Assembly (NCBI RefSeq): GCF_958298935.1
Contig: NC_084932.1
Location: 32,955,501 to 33,019,500, forward strand
Reading direction: 5' to 3'
Source: Phragmites australis
Taxonomy: Eukaryota > Streptophyta > Magnoliopsida > Poales > Poaceae
DNA length: 64,000 bases
This document shows positions 23,818 to 36,800 of this stretch, piece after piece. Position numbers and translations under genes: made by a program. How positions within the stretch are numbered: position 1 is the first letter of the stretch; every line of letters begins with the position of its first letter. The notes under the pieces are model-generated. The model saw nothing but the letters and a program-made list of their open reading frames with translations, made no database searches and was not told the origin of the DNA.

Positions 23818-25351
23818 AAGTGGAGAGAATTTCAAAGCGATGGTTTGTTTCGAAAAGATCGAAGAAGAACACATTTTTTCAGAGACAAAATAGTGAGAAT
23901 CCTGGACGTCAAGCTAGTAAATTATACTGTTGAAAAAGTTAATAAAAATCTATGGCAAGTTGCCGGAATCATTACTAGTAAACTCAATCAACTGGGTCTG
24001 GTTGAAGTGAAATTCCCTGTTGATTTGGTACATATTCTATGTCTTTTGAAGGCTATTAAGGAGACTAAGATTGATACTCTCAAGAACTACGTCATCGCTA
24101 AAAACCATGTTGCCTGAATAGCTGTTGAGGGAAAGATCCACATAATAGATGTTCTATTTGCTGATCTTATTAACCATGCATCACAACAGAATGAGGCGGG
24201 AAAAGGCTTCCCTGATTTCAAAGAATTGGATAAGAGAGTCTAGCACATTTGGCTCATGGCAGACTGCAGAGAGTGTGGCTTAAAAGAGGAGGTCAAGTCA
24301 AACCCGCAGAAGTTGAAGGATCACTATGTAAAACAAAAATATGAGTAAATGTATTAGGCAGGGAACAACAGGAATCTGGCGGATCAATTGTGTGGTATCC
24401 AGCAATGCTTCAAGATATACAGAAACGTGCATCATCATCTTTCAAAATTTGCAAACAAGGTACACGCACGTCCCTTAAGTTTTATAGAGATTCACAAAAT
24501 TTTAATTGAAGTGAACTGAATCTGTCTTCTCCAGATGAGTGTAGGGAGTTTGACACAAAAACAAGTTGATCTGGTGGTGACATCTTTGTTTTGTGATGTG
24601 TAGTGGAAACTCAGACTAGGGTGACCCGCGTATATGAAAAGAAAATTATTGTCAAGAATAGTAACTGCCCATTGGATAAAGAAAAGGCTTCATACGAAAG
24701 ATATTGTGTTTACTGTCCTCTCTTATTGACCTAATAGTATTATCTCAGAATATGTCTATCCATGTGTTGGTTTAGCGCATTATTCCGAGCGGAGGCTGAT
24801 GTTATGTTTGAAGAAGGCGATGAGAAATAAGGAGGAGGCGCTTGTTGGGCCGGTTAATGACCGACGAGCTGGAGTTTTTTTGACAGTAGTATTAAGGTCA
24901 TGGGGTGAAATATTTGACAGCTCTGTGATGTGTGTGTGTTTTGACTTTAGCTATTGATCGAGCTATTTATCCAAACGAAGCAGATTCAACATTCATCTAC
25001 TTGCTGTGGAATTTGAATTGATGGAGTGTGACCCTCATCCCCTTGGCGGCTTTGCATGTACAGAATTGTAGAGGATCCCGCTGCATTCTATCATTTGCTT
25101 TGCTACAACTGATAAATCAATTACTCTGGAGGAAATATTTATGTTTGTTTGTGATTATTACGGTTGAAATTGGAAACCGAGGAGTGGGATTGATATGAGA
25201 CGATAAAAGAGGTCAGGTAGGTTAGCTCATATTGTCAGTAGCCAGTCCACTTTCTGCTACTGGCCAAATTTGTTGACAGAGAGTGCTCTGCTTAAATGGA
25301 TTTCCAACATGAAATTCTTTTTACGTACTATCCTTGTCGAAATAATTGTTG
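23818..25351 (+). repeat. Right arm of the 1.5-kb inverted repeat
   Basis: Reverse-complement partner of 22261-23774. It starts at AAGTGGAGAGAATTTC beside the 43-bp loop and fades near 25,351. It lies between exon 7 of the minus-strand gene (25557-25697) and the left arm, in the opposite orientation to that gene. Confidence 0.9.
23845..24830 (+). pseudogene. 3' exons of the unrecognised gene family (right-arm copy, inverted)
   Basis: Same exons as the left arm, on the plus strand. A 90-codon frame (23845-24117) ends at the same TGA as in the left arm. Downstream similarity (VEGKIHIIDVLFADLINHAS, then VKSNPQKLKDHYVKQKYE) is broken by further stops of its own. The final exon near 24,778-24,830 is recognisable (ADVMFEEGDE) but reads to a later TAA. 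This copy has more private stops than the left one. Confidence 0.65.
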
Positions 25352-25556
25352 ACATACAAGTTGAAGGCCGGATCTCCATTTCTAGCTTCGCCCATGCCTA
25401 TAGTTACTCTACAGAGAGAAAAAGATGGCGAGTTAGACATCGTAATTAGGGAATTTCACCACCACTACAACCACAACAAAGACTTTTAGTCCCAAGCAAG
25501 TTAGAGTAGGCTGGAGATGAAACCAAACATAAGCCAACATAAAGAATAGACTTTAC

Positions 25557-27925
25557 CTGAAACATGTTAAGCTTATCCTCGTCCAGAAATATATCGGATG
25601 TCTCTGAAGGATACATTCTTACTGGCTTCAAGACAAAGGAGGTCTTTATCTGCTCTAATTTCATCCTTTTATCCTCCGGATCTGTCATAGTTTGTATCTG
25701 CATTTAAATCCGTCATAGTTTGTATCTGCATTGAATGATTGAAAAATAAATGTTAATCTTCTAGTGTCAACCTTGGCGGGACTCTGATGCCTACAGAATG
25801 GGAAGAGAACTTTCCCTTGTGCTCAGCAATGAGTCTGGCTAGAGTAGGCATTATCCTATTGTGCTGGATTCAGGGAAGCTTCAGATGAAGTGACAGAAAC
25901 ATTTTAATTTTGAAAAAACAATGGTAACTGGAGGAAAGCTTCAAATAAATAGTGCCAGGGAAATAGGCCAGCAAATCTAGTATTCTAGTGTACGCTAAGT
26001 GTCTTCAGCTATGGATGCCTGGCATAACTCACTGGTTTTGACAAGACAATTTCTGAAAGGATAGAATGCAAATATAGAGAGTGAATATACGAAGGAAAGC
26101 ATTCATCTCGTGCAACTGATACAAGAGCTGGATAGGCTAAACCTACACCATAATTTTGGGTGAATGGGGACTACCAATACCATAATTATAAACTTTAGGT
26201 TACTCAGAGCTCAATACATGCGAGGGGATTTTTTTTATACATCTGATGTAAAGAGAGGGGGGAGGGGGGTCACAGCTATGGAAAATTTACACAAGGTTAA
26301 ACAGATGTTCAAAATTTCATATGGGAGCTGTTCATGAAGTTCACCAAATTAAATGTCCATGGATTACCTTATAGATGCGCATGTGAAACTTTTCCCCTGT
26401 CCTTGTGAATGCATACAAGAAATCAGCAACGCCGTCACAGGATGGGTCCTGTCGACCAAACAGCTGTGAGCGAGAACGAGATGAGTTAGATGAGCTATGC
26501 ACGCTATATACTATTGCTATGTATATTTGCATGTAGGTTCTTTTTTTTTACCTCAAACAGAAGCGACTTGACACCTTCCCATTTATCACAATCATTAAAG
26601 CCTTGAGAGAAAGCTACCATTGGATTCTTTACCTCCAGATCGAGTGAAGCTCCAAGGACTATGTAATTTACAAATTAACAAGCTACTCGAAAAAAATACA
26701 TATAATCAATAGAACAAATTAGATACTTCATTACCTGCAAGAAGCTCCAACTTGATTTTCAGTTCTTTCGCTCTGTTGCTCACCCACAGAAAGTACCGAG
26801 TCATTTTCTTTATCCCACTGTCAAAGATCTAAAGAAAATTAACCTAAAAAGATTAAACCGAAATATACAAAACAAGAGTTTCAGTAACTAACCTCCATAT
26901 AAAGCCCATGAGAGGAGCTAGCATCCTCAGGTACCTCAGCCTTGTCATCAGTAGTGTTAAATCCAACCTTCCTTGTCGTAAACAGAGCAGCTAGTGCTGA
27001 GAGCTGCTCTGCATGCCTACAGAGATTATTAGTGAGCAAAAAGCAAACATAGAGTATCAATGCATACAACAAAAGGAAAAAGTAGCAAAATTAACCTTGT
27101 ATTTAAGTTCCATCCGTGTCCAAGTGATACCACTTGCTGGAGTTTGGGTTTCTTGATGGCAGGCTTAGTATCCTCCTCATCCCTGTCCCTCTTCCCATAT
27201 TTGCCTTGTCCTTTCCCTGCCATGACGCACACCTACACGTACCACGAATCAGTTGTATGTTACAACGGTTCGTACTGCTACAGGTTAGCTACATAGAAGA
27301 CAAGTAGAAACAAAAAAAAAAGTAGCAATACAAAAGGCAATAAGTTAACTACAGTTGTAACATTTTTGCTGCTTGCCTTTTATACATATAAAAGGTTAAC
27401 TACACCGACAAGCAGGTTAACTACAGTTGTAATGTTTTTGCTCCTATTAGTCAAGTAGTAAATTGTTGAGGCAGCCACCTCAAGTAAGCTACATCAGGCA
27501 AGAAAAGGACCGGACATCACAAAGATCACCACAACATCACACACACTTGTTGTCCTATCCACACAGATGTCATCATCAACCAACCCTATTCATGTCATGC
27601 CAGTGTCATCAACCAACCGTTTTATGACCTCATATATTGCTACAATTAGTTAAGGAGTAAATTGTTAAGCCAGCCAACACAGGTAAGCTAGCTGCATATA
27701 AGCCAAGAAAAGGACCTGATCCAGGAAGATCACCGCAACATCACTCCACTATTGCGTATTGGGTCATAAAATTAGATAAGGACCAAGAGTGACCACCTTC
27801 GGGTCCGCAGGATCAATGCAGAGGCTTGTTCCGAGGTCCAGGTGGCCCGTGGCAGACGCAGCACAACTGGAAAGAGGGGGCTCATCTTCCCCTTTTTCCT
27901 CTTCTTCTTCCTCTCCCTTATCCAT
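25557..27925 (-). CDS. Unrecognised seven-exon gene, probably nuclear protein, 3' part disrupted
   Basis: I do not recognise this family. Minus-strand exons in order: 27797-27925, 27096-27232, 26893-27016, 26735-26828, 26552-26658, 26368-26463, 25557-25697. All junctions are GT-AG and the 828 nt stay in frame for 276 residues with no stop, which argues for a real gene. Residues 5-15 are acidic (poly-Glu). Residues 48-74 are Lys/Arg-rich (KYGKRDRDEEDTKPAIKKPK), resembling a nuclear localisation signal. The rest looks like a mixed alpha/beta fold, with segments TRYFLWVSNRAKELKIKLEL and FLYAFTRTGEKFHMRIYKIQ. After exon 7 the donor leads into the inverted repeat; reading through would add 33 residues before a stop. 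A spliced form would have to cross a 1.5-kb hairpin. The start at 27925 is inferred; an alternative ATG is at 27223. Confidence 0.65.
27440..27747. repeat. Two direct copies of a ~100-bp segment inside intron 1
   Basis: The segment at about 27440-27541 is repeated at about 27637-27747 with scattered changes. Shared landmarks are 'agtaaattgtt(g/a)ag..agcca', 'gtaagcta' and 'caagaaaaggacc..gat..agatcacc.caacatcac'. Shorter direct repeats (gttaactacagttgtaa) lie at about 27346 and 27414. All lie in the intron between the first two exons of the minus-strand gene. Confidence 0.75.
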
Positions 27926-28640
27926 GGCAAAATATTGGAGGGGGGCTCCAAGGATTGCACGTCGGGAGGGGGGGGGGGGTTGGATCCCTGGCCGCCCAGG
28001 TGGTGGATCCGCCCTTGAGGCGGCGGCAGCGGCCTAGGTCTAGGCGCCGATTTCCAGGACCGGCGAGGAATAAAAAGGACAAGCGCATGGGTTGGGTGTC
28101 GAGGCGAGAACCGTTGGAGAAATGGCGGGTGGAGAGGGCGGAGGATAACCGCGCGGGGGGGGGGGGGAGGCTGTGATAGCGGAGGAACCCTAAGAGCATC
28201 AACAGCTGCGCGCGGGTGGCGCGCGCTAGCAGGCAATCGCGATGGCGGGCAGCGCGAGCTGGGGCGGGCGCAGTGGGAGGCTGCTGCGCGCGGGCGGGCG
28301 GCACGCACGGGGGCGGCAAGCACAGGCGGACGTGTGGGGCACGCTGCATCCGGGACCGGCGGCGAACTTCGGTAACCTCTCGCTCTCCCGTCGCTCTCTC
28401 TCTCTCTCTCTCAGATCCGGCAAAATGAGCTCCTTCAACCGCAAATCAAAGGAAAAATGGAAGAGAGGAAGGGGGAGGAGAACGAACCTACAGTGGCGGG
28501 AAGGGAGAAGTCTGTGGCGGCGATTGCTCAATAGCGAGCCTCTCCCGCTCACTAGGTGTGGCGAGTGACGCCGGCCGGATAGCGAGCCGCCAAAAGTAGG
28601 GAGGCTGATAGGGGATCGGTTGGAGCGCTGTTTTGGAGGG
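27926..28640 (-). promoter_or_regulatory. GC-rich upstream region of the minus-strand gene
   Basis: A CpG-rich stretch lies upstream of the first exon at 27925. It holds G homopolymers (about 27967-27979 and 28156-28167) and a TC microsatellite (about 28396-28413). Such composition is usual at grass promoters. Several overlapping open frames on both strands here follow from base composition. A sequence like the 'GAGCATC..CAACAGC' ends of grass MITEs starts near 28194, but I could not find a matching partner end. Confidence 0.4.
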
Positions 28641-31600
28641 TGTTCGATAAAAAATAAGGTAGCGAGTCAGATAGGGTATCGGTTGGAGTTTTTTGTTTTT
28701 GTTTGATAAACTCTTATGTATTAAACTTTAAGAACAGAGTACATTCTGGGATAAAAATCCCAGATTACAAGTTTGTAGCATCCTTGCTACAGAGTTTGGA
28801 ATTTGAACTGCTCCTAAGAGGTGAACCCAAACAATAGAACTAATCAATAGAAGTTTGAATATAGTAGAACTAATCAACATATCAGTTGTATTGCACACAA
28901 AGGTGTATGCTTGTTGCTTCAGATGTGAGACATCATCCTTAGCTAGCCAAGAGCAAGGAGTATATGTTCCTATCATTTAGAATGGAAGAGAAGAGAAGCT
29001 AGGATCAAATGTAGTATATTTTGTTCTCAATAGAGGAAAGAAAAGGAATCAAGGTTAAGAACAGGGTAGCATCAGTTCTTATCTGTTTAACTGGATAGCT
29101 AATCAAATGTAGCTCTGTTCCTATTAAAAGAAAGGTAAGGTCAGAATTAATGAACTTTAGGCTATACTTCAGGTAGCACACAAATGAATCACGACATAAA
29201 CCATACAATGCACACTCAGCACATCTCTCCACAGGAGATATTGATCACATGGTTATAGGAGTTTAAGTGCAAAGGTAAACACTTATACACACTCCAGTTA
29301 AGGAGCTGAACACAATAGCTTGATGCATCATAATTGATTGATACGTGAGCATGTGTATGTGCATCCAGGTGGATTAAGGACTCACTAAGCTAGAACAAGC
29401 TTTATTTAGCAAAGATGATTGGTAATTAAACCTTGAGATCAAGCAGCAGTATCTGTAATCTTATCCCATTCAAAAGAAGTTTTGATAAAAGTGTTAGTAT
29501 TGATCCAGCTAGTGAAGCAGTTAACCACATGGAACAGCCAGTTAATAGATTGCATCTGGCAAACCAGAACAAGCACAACCCGAGCCAGACCACACACACA
29601 CATAACATTACACAGTAGCAGATCATCACAAAGTTTAGGTTTAACCCAAGTTGTAACACCACAGTAAGTTAATCAGTTAGCTATCCTATTAATTGTACAG
29701 GTTAAGCACAGGAGCAGTATTATTGCTCATCATAGAGAAGTGCACAGCCGCATCACCACGAACATAGGATCACAGAGCACCACCAGTACCCATGTGGCAA
29801 GCTAGGCTGTGGCAAGGTCAAACCCTAGCACCATCCGAGAGGGGAGAGGCTTACCTGGAGACCACTGTCAAGGGCGCGGTGGAGTGGAGACCTTGGGGTC
29901 AACCACCGCAACGCGAGGACGAGGTAGCGAGCACCGGCGGAGCACTGAGGCGCTGCAACGCCGGGGCCACCTCGCCGAGAGCACAGAGATCAGAGGAGAA
30001 GGAACACCACAGGACGGCGTGGAGTCCAGCGCGGCACCATGCCGGCGACGGCGTGGCCACGGGCCGAACCCTAGGGTTCAAGGTAACCGAGGCAGGCGGC
30101 GCGGGGGATCCAAATCGACGCGGAGGAGAGGACGCAGCGGACGGTGAGAAGCACGAGGAGGAGCTCAGCGGGGTCGATTAGGCCGGCGGCGAGGAGATCA
30201 ACGGCGACGAGCCGAGCGGTGAAGGGGGCGAGTGAGAAGGGGAGTTGAGAGAGGAGAGTGAGAGAGGGTTCGGGGAGAGGAGAGTCAGTTGGGCCAGCGG
30301 GCCGCGGGTTCTAACCCGACCGGGCCAGGAGTGTTGGCCGAAGCCCAATTATAGATAGCAGGCCAGGCCAGGCCAGTTCCTGTTTTTATTTTATTTTTTC
30401 TTCCTTTAAATAAAAATTGAATTAGGGTTTTAAAAATAAGCTATAAATGTCTAAAAATATTCTGTAAAAAATCTTTAAAATTGGGTAATTATTATTATAA
30501 GGTAAATTATTATTGGTTAATCAACTAAATCTTGAATTTAAAAGGAATTATCAGTGCAAACTAATTCAAATTATATTGGTAAATTTGCTTTTAGCTCAAG
30601 TAAAACTAGGAGAATAACTCTTAGTAATAGTAAGCTAGTTTATTAGGCTTCTGAAAGATAAACAAGAATATTTTGTTACTTAAGAAAATTTTAGAGAATT
30701 ACATCATGTAGATCTATTAAATCTTCTGATGTTTTATAATTTCCGAAATCGTCATCATATGCATTCCATGTCATCGATGCATATTTCTGGATAAGTCCTT
30801 ATCAGACTTGATTTCTTCAGAACCCGGAGTTGTGCAAGAAGACCAGTCAAACTCCACTACTTATCCAGAAATCGGAGTTGTGCTGGACTACGACGTGGGT
30901 TATGATAGAAAGACGGTGGGAAGGCTTTGTGATCCATGGTTTCAGGCCACGCACAAAAAAAAGGGAGTGCGATGGGTTATCTTTCCCGGCAGAATGGCCA
31001 TGGATCGTTTGTGGGTAAACTAGCGCACCTCTGCTGGTTGGAACTGCGAACGCGGCAGGAAAGGAGTCCATAAGGGGGCTCTAACAACCTGTAAGGCAGG
31101 AAGATCATAGCTTTCTGAATTTATAAATAACTTGTCTCTCTTTCCTCACAAATTGCATTGCTTTCGAGAATACCGTTCTCTGTAGAGATAGTGCACTGAA
31201 CACTTTCTGCTATTCCTAGACTTGTTGAGTACCTCTTGTACTCATCTCTATACTATAAACCTCCTTGTTTAGGTTGTGAGACAGAAATGAAAGCGAGAGT
31301 AGAGTACATCGAGCTGGAGGAAGTGGTATCGGAGGAGCAAGTGTCGGCAGAACAAGGAGGAGTCGACTACTACTTTGAGGATCACGATGAGAATACCGGC
31401 GAGCAGTAGTAAACTTAGGTTCGGTGAGGCAATAGTGTAGAATATGACTTCTGCTGTAACAAAAGGAAATGGTTTTAGGGTCTATTTATTTTAGTCTATT
31501 TCTGACTTCTACTTCTGTCAGAAGACTAAACAAATGGATTTACTGAAAAGCGGTTTCTGGAGAAACCGGAAGACTACTTCTGAGGAAATGAATTAGAAGC

Positions 31601-33859
31601 TGAGAAGCTAGCTGGGAGTAGCTTTTCTGAGAAGTGGTGTGTTGAGAAGCTAAAAAAATATTGTAAAAGTTAACAGCTAAAATCTAAAAGTAACTTTTCA
31701 GCAAAGCTAAAAGTACAGTTTTCCAGAAAAACCAAAAGCGAAAACTCAAACAAAAAGGCTTTTAATTTATCCGTACTTTTAGAGTTTGGTTTGTAAGACT
31801 TATGTTGAGACTTGTGTTTGGTTTGCTCTGTAATAATAGTTTGTAATAATGGACCGCTGCAATGCTTCTGTTGTACTACTCTGATTCACATATGGTTTGT
31901 GAAACTACACTTCATCTGATTCACATAGGGAGTGGTATGTTGTGTCGCTACATACACTTGCAGGACCGCTTTTTAGTAACTAACCAAATCCACTAAATCA
32001 TATCCGCATATATACAGGACATGTACTTATAAACTCAAGACCTTGGGAGGAACTTAAAATCTTTTGAAAATATTACAAATGTTTTCTCACTAATTTGGAC
32101 ACAGAGAACAACAAAATAATTAATGGAATATAATATTAAGTAATTTAATAAATACCCCGAAAACCATTCCGGCATCATTGCCTAGATTCCGGTGCTCCAT
32201 AAATCCCCAAATAAAATGTGGAGCCCTTTTGAAGTAACAACAACAGTTTTATAAATTAAAATCAAGACCCGTAGTTGAATTATTTTAAATCAATTTAAAT
32301 TCAAAACTCGGTCGGTGTCGACTGTTCTAAAGCAAGTACTACTTTAAATTTCCAAAAATCCTGGAAAATTTTCCTGAGATAGGTGTTGACCCAGGGAACC
32401 CATTTTCGAGAAAAAAATCTAGGCAAGTACTCACGGCCGAAGTCTATTCCGCGGGCTTGTCGCCTCCCCTCCCTTAATCTTCCTCCCTAGAGCCTCCCCA
32501 GATCTTCTCTAACTCCTCTCGATGGTCAATAGCAGGAATCGAGCTCCGGCCGACGAGCCCCGCTTTGGAAAGGCGTGATCGCGCCCATTCTCGGCCATCG
32601 GCACCCTTCCGGCTGCCTCCGCTCCCCGTCGTCGCTCCCTCGGCTTTGCCACGCTGTCAGCATCGCGAGGTGAGAGCCTCCAGGTCCGCCTCCACAGGGA
32701 TCGCCGGCCGCCGGTTCGGCCTTCGCTGCCCACTGCCACCGCCTGACGGGGCCAGCCCATCAGGACCCTGTGGCGGGCGTGTGCACCTTCGGTAGCAGGT
32801 AGCGCCCCGGCGGGTTACGCTTTCCAAGGGAAGCGCTCTGCCCTCTAGAACTGTTTTTCATTAAAGAAGACGTATTTCCGTTTTGAAAACCAGTAAATAA
32901 TAAAACCATACCTGTTTTACTTCGGTTTGACTGGTTCGGGTGGGTTAAAAACGGTTTCAAACTATTATTTCCGATTCCTAAATAATTGAAACATTTAGAA
33001 ACTTTGGGTTCAAACACAAATTCAAAATTTGAATTTAAATAACTAGAATCTTAATAATTACTATAATGGTAATTAAAAGTCCGAATTTTATAAAATCAAT
33101 AACTTTTGAGCCGTAGCTCCGAATTGGCTCAAACCAATTTCTAAAATCTTCTAAAAACATTTACAGAGTTTTGATTAAAATATAATTTCAAATTTTAATT
33201 AAAAAATAAAGTAATCAATAAAAGGGTAATTAAATCTCAAAACTTGTAAATTTAATATCTTTTGAACCGTAACTCCAAATTCAATCAAACCACTTCCTAA
33301 AATTTTCTAAAATCATAATCTATCTAATATTGCACACATATGCATTATTTCATCTTGTGTCATTTTATTTTGGATTTATTGCCTCTTTCTTGTCAGTGAT
33401 GCTTACAAAGCAAACAACCTCACAACAAATTCTTGCCCTCAGGCCCTACGGTCTCCTAACGGCACTATTCTAACTCTTCAGTCTCCTAATCAAATTATAA
33501 GCATAAACAATTGTTGGCAGGTTGCAAAAAGGCTTCATCTTGCAGGCTTAGAGAAGGCCGCAACTGTGGTTGCTGAAGGCATGAGTGCACCATCGCCCCG
33601 GGGCTGCCTCCGGCACGCACCGCCATGATTGGTAGCAGTTGGAGCTCTCAGTCCTTGTCAACTAAGGAGAAGCTGCAGAGGAACAAAGGCCCCTTCTAGA
33701 TGGCTTGGGAGGTGGCTTATGGCCTCAGGAAGCCGAAAGCCGTCTAGAAGGCAAAACTTATCCAAAGCTTAAATTTTAAGCATCCAATTTTCTTGTGGTA
33801 TGAAGGCTCTCGTTCCGCCTTTACCCTCAAAGTTGAAAAAGATTAGCCCGCAATTTGCC
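28641..33859. repeat. Degenerate LTR-retrotransposon-derived sequence (long noncoding LTR type)
   Basis: No intact gene is seen. Features recall the long, gene-like LTRs of grass gypsy elements. A GC-rich exon-like block ends in a run of 'gggccagcgggcc'-type sequence (about 29780-30360). A small acidic open frame lies at about 31286-31410 (ends in ..EDHDENTGEQ then TAG). There are phrases such as 'ttttgaaccgtaactccaaa' (33250-33280) and a second GC-rich block (about 32450-32830). The element at 45125-49174 has the same layout. Ends and target duplications could not be assigned. Confidence 0.4.
31476..31765. mobile_element. hAT-like MITE remnant
   Basis: The block is full of 'agaagct(g)agaagct', 'gcttttc' and 'aaaagc' motifs, the typical interior of grass hAT-type MITEs. 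It begins near 'agggtctatttattt' and ends near 'caaacaaaaaggcttt', which are weakly inverted. Termini and target site are uncertain. Confidence 0.45.
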
Positions 33860-36800
33860 ACTGGTCTCTCCGGCAAGTGTTTTATGCCCAAGATCAGAAC
33901 ACGAGCTTTTACAACATAATCCATCATATCAAGGTATAATAAAAAGCGAGTAATGAAATTATATTACTAGTTTTTAAGTTATTATAGATTTTCATCCAAT
34001 TTTAGAAACATATGCTAGGAGGACAAAAGCACAACATAACCTCCTAACCGTTTAGAGAAACTACGCATCGGAATAACAAGTCTATGAACAACAAAAGAGT
34101 AGGTGGAGCTGTCTGCCCTGAGACACCACCAGAGTAGAATGCACTACTCTTACCCATCACCAACATCAGCAGGCACGAAGTAACCGAAAATTCCTCTTCC
34201 TCACTTGTAAAACTCATCAAAACAACGTGAGTACGAAGGTACTCATAAAACATAATCCATAATGAGTATATATAATAACCCGACTCCAAAGATAATGCAT
34301 TTGGATGAATTAGCAAGGAATCAACCATATGGTTGAGTGAATTTATATGCAAAAGCCAAACTACTCAAGAGTGTGAGCATCTATACTTAACCAACTGTAC
34401 CCTCCTATCATGATATCAACAACATAAACATATATGTAACTTGAACCAACTCAAAATATCATGGACCGTCACTATCCACTTTCCATCTTATCATAACGTC
34501 ATTCCACATCGTGACTCTATGACTGCTGCAAATGGACAGAAGCATGCTCATGACCGAGAGCGCGATAATTCAAATTGTTCTTACACCCTGGAGGGGGTAC
34601 AACTTTACCCACACAACACAAGGACCATTCGGCTTGTACGACCCGCTAAAGTCCACACAAGGGGGTACTTGTGAGGAACCTTCCAAATTGAATTCTAATT
34701 AATCATTAAGTCGATCATTTACATAATCACGACTTCAATGATTAATTAGAATGCAATCCCGATAGTCCCGACATGTGTTTTGTGCCCAAGATCGGAACAC
34801 ATGCCTTGACAACATGTGTCATCACAACAAAGCTTAATAAAAAACGAGTAATGAAATTATATTACAAGTCTTTAGAGGATTATCATTTACAATAATTTAC
34901 AACACTCGAACACTAGGAGGATAAAAGAACAATCTCACCTCCTAGCCACCTAGAGATACCACGCAGCGGAAAACAAAATCTATGAACAACAAAAGATGGG
35001 TGAAGCTATTTGCCCTGAGGCGTCACCCCAAAACCTCGCCACTCGAGTAGTTTGCACTACTCCTGCCCGTCACCTACATCGGCAGGCGTGAAGTAACCAA
35101 ACACTAGCTTCTCCTCACCTGTAGCACCTGTAAAAACAGCGTGAGTAGGAAGGTACTCGCAAGACTTAATCCATAATGGGTAGATATAATAATCCAACTC
35201 CAAGGATTATGCATTTGGATGAGTTAACAAGGAATCAGCCATAAGGTTAAGTAGGTTCATATGTAAAAGTAATTTTTAACACAATTATGTGAGCATCTAC
35301 ACTTAACCACATGTATGTACCATGCTATCCTGATATCAACATCATCAACATATCTGTAACAGAATCATCTTATCTCAGCAATAGACATCGCCAACCATTT
35401 CCCAACATACCATACCATCATCCCATATCGGTACTCTACGACTACTGCAAATAGACATAAGCATGCCCATGACCGAGAGCGCGGTAATTCGAATTGTTCT
35501 TACACCTTGCAGAGGGTACATCTTTACCCACATGACTTAAGGACCATTCGGCTTACATGACCACACATGCCCACACAAGAGTGTACTCATGTAAACCTTT
35601 CCCAACTTAGCTCCGACCGATTGGGATATGCACCTCTAGGTGCGATGGTCATCTAGAACTACTCCTAGAGCAAAAGATGCCCCTACAAGCCTATTATGCC
35701 CACGACACGAGAGACGTTCAAGCCAAAGGATCACAACTACACGAGGTATTCGGCTCACCCATCCCATATCTGGGTATGCAGTAAGTACGAAAAGTGTTAG
35801 AGCCAACTGCAACAACAATCGGTGCTTAAACGATGCAAGCGGTCTATGGCATCCGGGTTCCTCTCCCGACCTACCCCTAGCACCTCCCACATCTCGCCTC
35901 ATCCTCACAACTCATACTTCTCAACATCATAATTATCTTGGTGAACAATAAAATAAACCCTAAGCTCGTGAACAATGGTTGAACCACTGCTCGACTTCTA
36001 CTGAGAACCTATGTATTGCTAAGTATTTCGGTCAACCTTTTAAGTTAGGCATCAATAATATTCTACCCGGGTTACAAGGATAGGGATCATCAACAAGATC
36101 AAGGTAGAATTAATGTATCAACATAAGTTCTACCCATATAACCCGACAGTGGAATTATAACATGCATAACTTACATTAGCATAGTTTATCAATTGAGACA
36201 TCACAAGATCCAAAATATAAGGTGCAATATGCTTAGAGCTTGCCTTGCTACTCCGACGCTTGCTTGATACTGCCTGCGCAGCACTCACAGAACTCCGGTG
36301 GTTCGGTGTCGCCTTCGCTCACTTGAACCGTCGGTGCGACACCCTCTAAATAAGTCAAGAATGCATCGCATAAATAAATAAACGACGAAAAAGTGTGCTT
36401 ATGATGCATGCTCGAATAATAATAGAGCGTCGTATTTTCAGAACATTTGTAAAAGATCGCCAAACGATTAGGGTTTTGAAGGTTTGAACCTTGGATAAAT
36501 AACCTAAGTGCATAAAGCTTTCAGCATCTGGCGGTCAGATTAGCCCTAGTGGCAGTCTGACTCCTGACTACGGAGTCTAACTTGAGATTAACTGGCTATG
36601 TTCCATCCCAACAGTCAGACCGGCCATAATGGCAGTCAGACCGCTGGGCTTGGCCGGCAGTGCCTCCGTGAGGCCACTGACGACGCCTCCAAACACGAAG
36701 GGTACCAACACACTCTAGGAGACTAGTGGAGTGCTTCTAGGGTGGTTTGGAAAACATTCACCGAGCCAAACTTGGAAAGCTCCATGGATGAGATCTAGAC

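Noticed and set aside
28194..28640. MITE or MULE with GAGCATC..CAACAG ends
   Set aside because: A matching inverted partner end and target duplication could not be found.
29792..30181. 129-codon plus-strand frame in a GC-rich block
   Set aside because: Biased composition, overlapping frames in other phases, and LTR-like surroundings; not supported as a gene.
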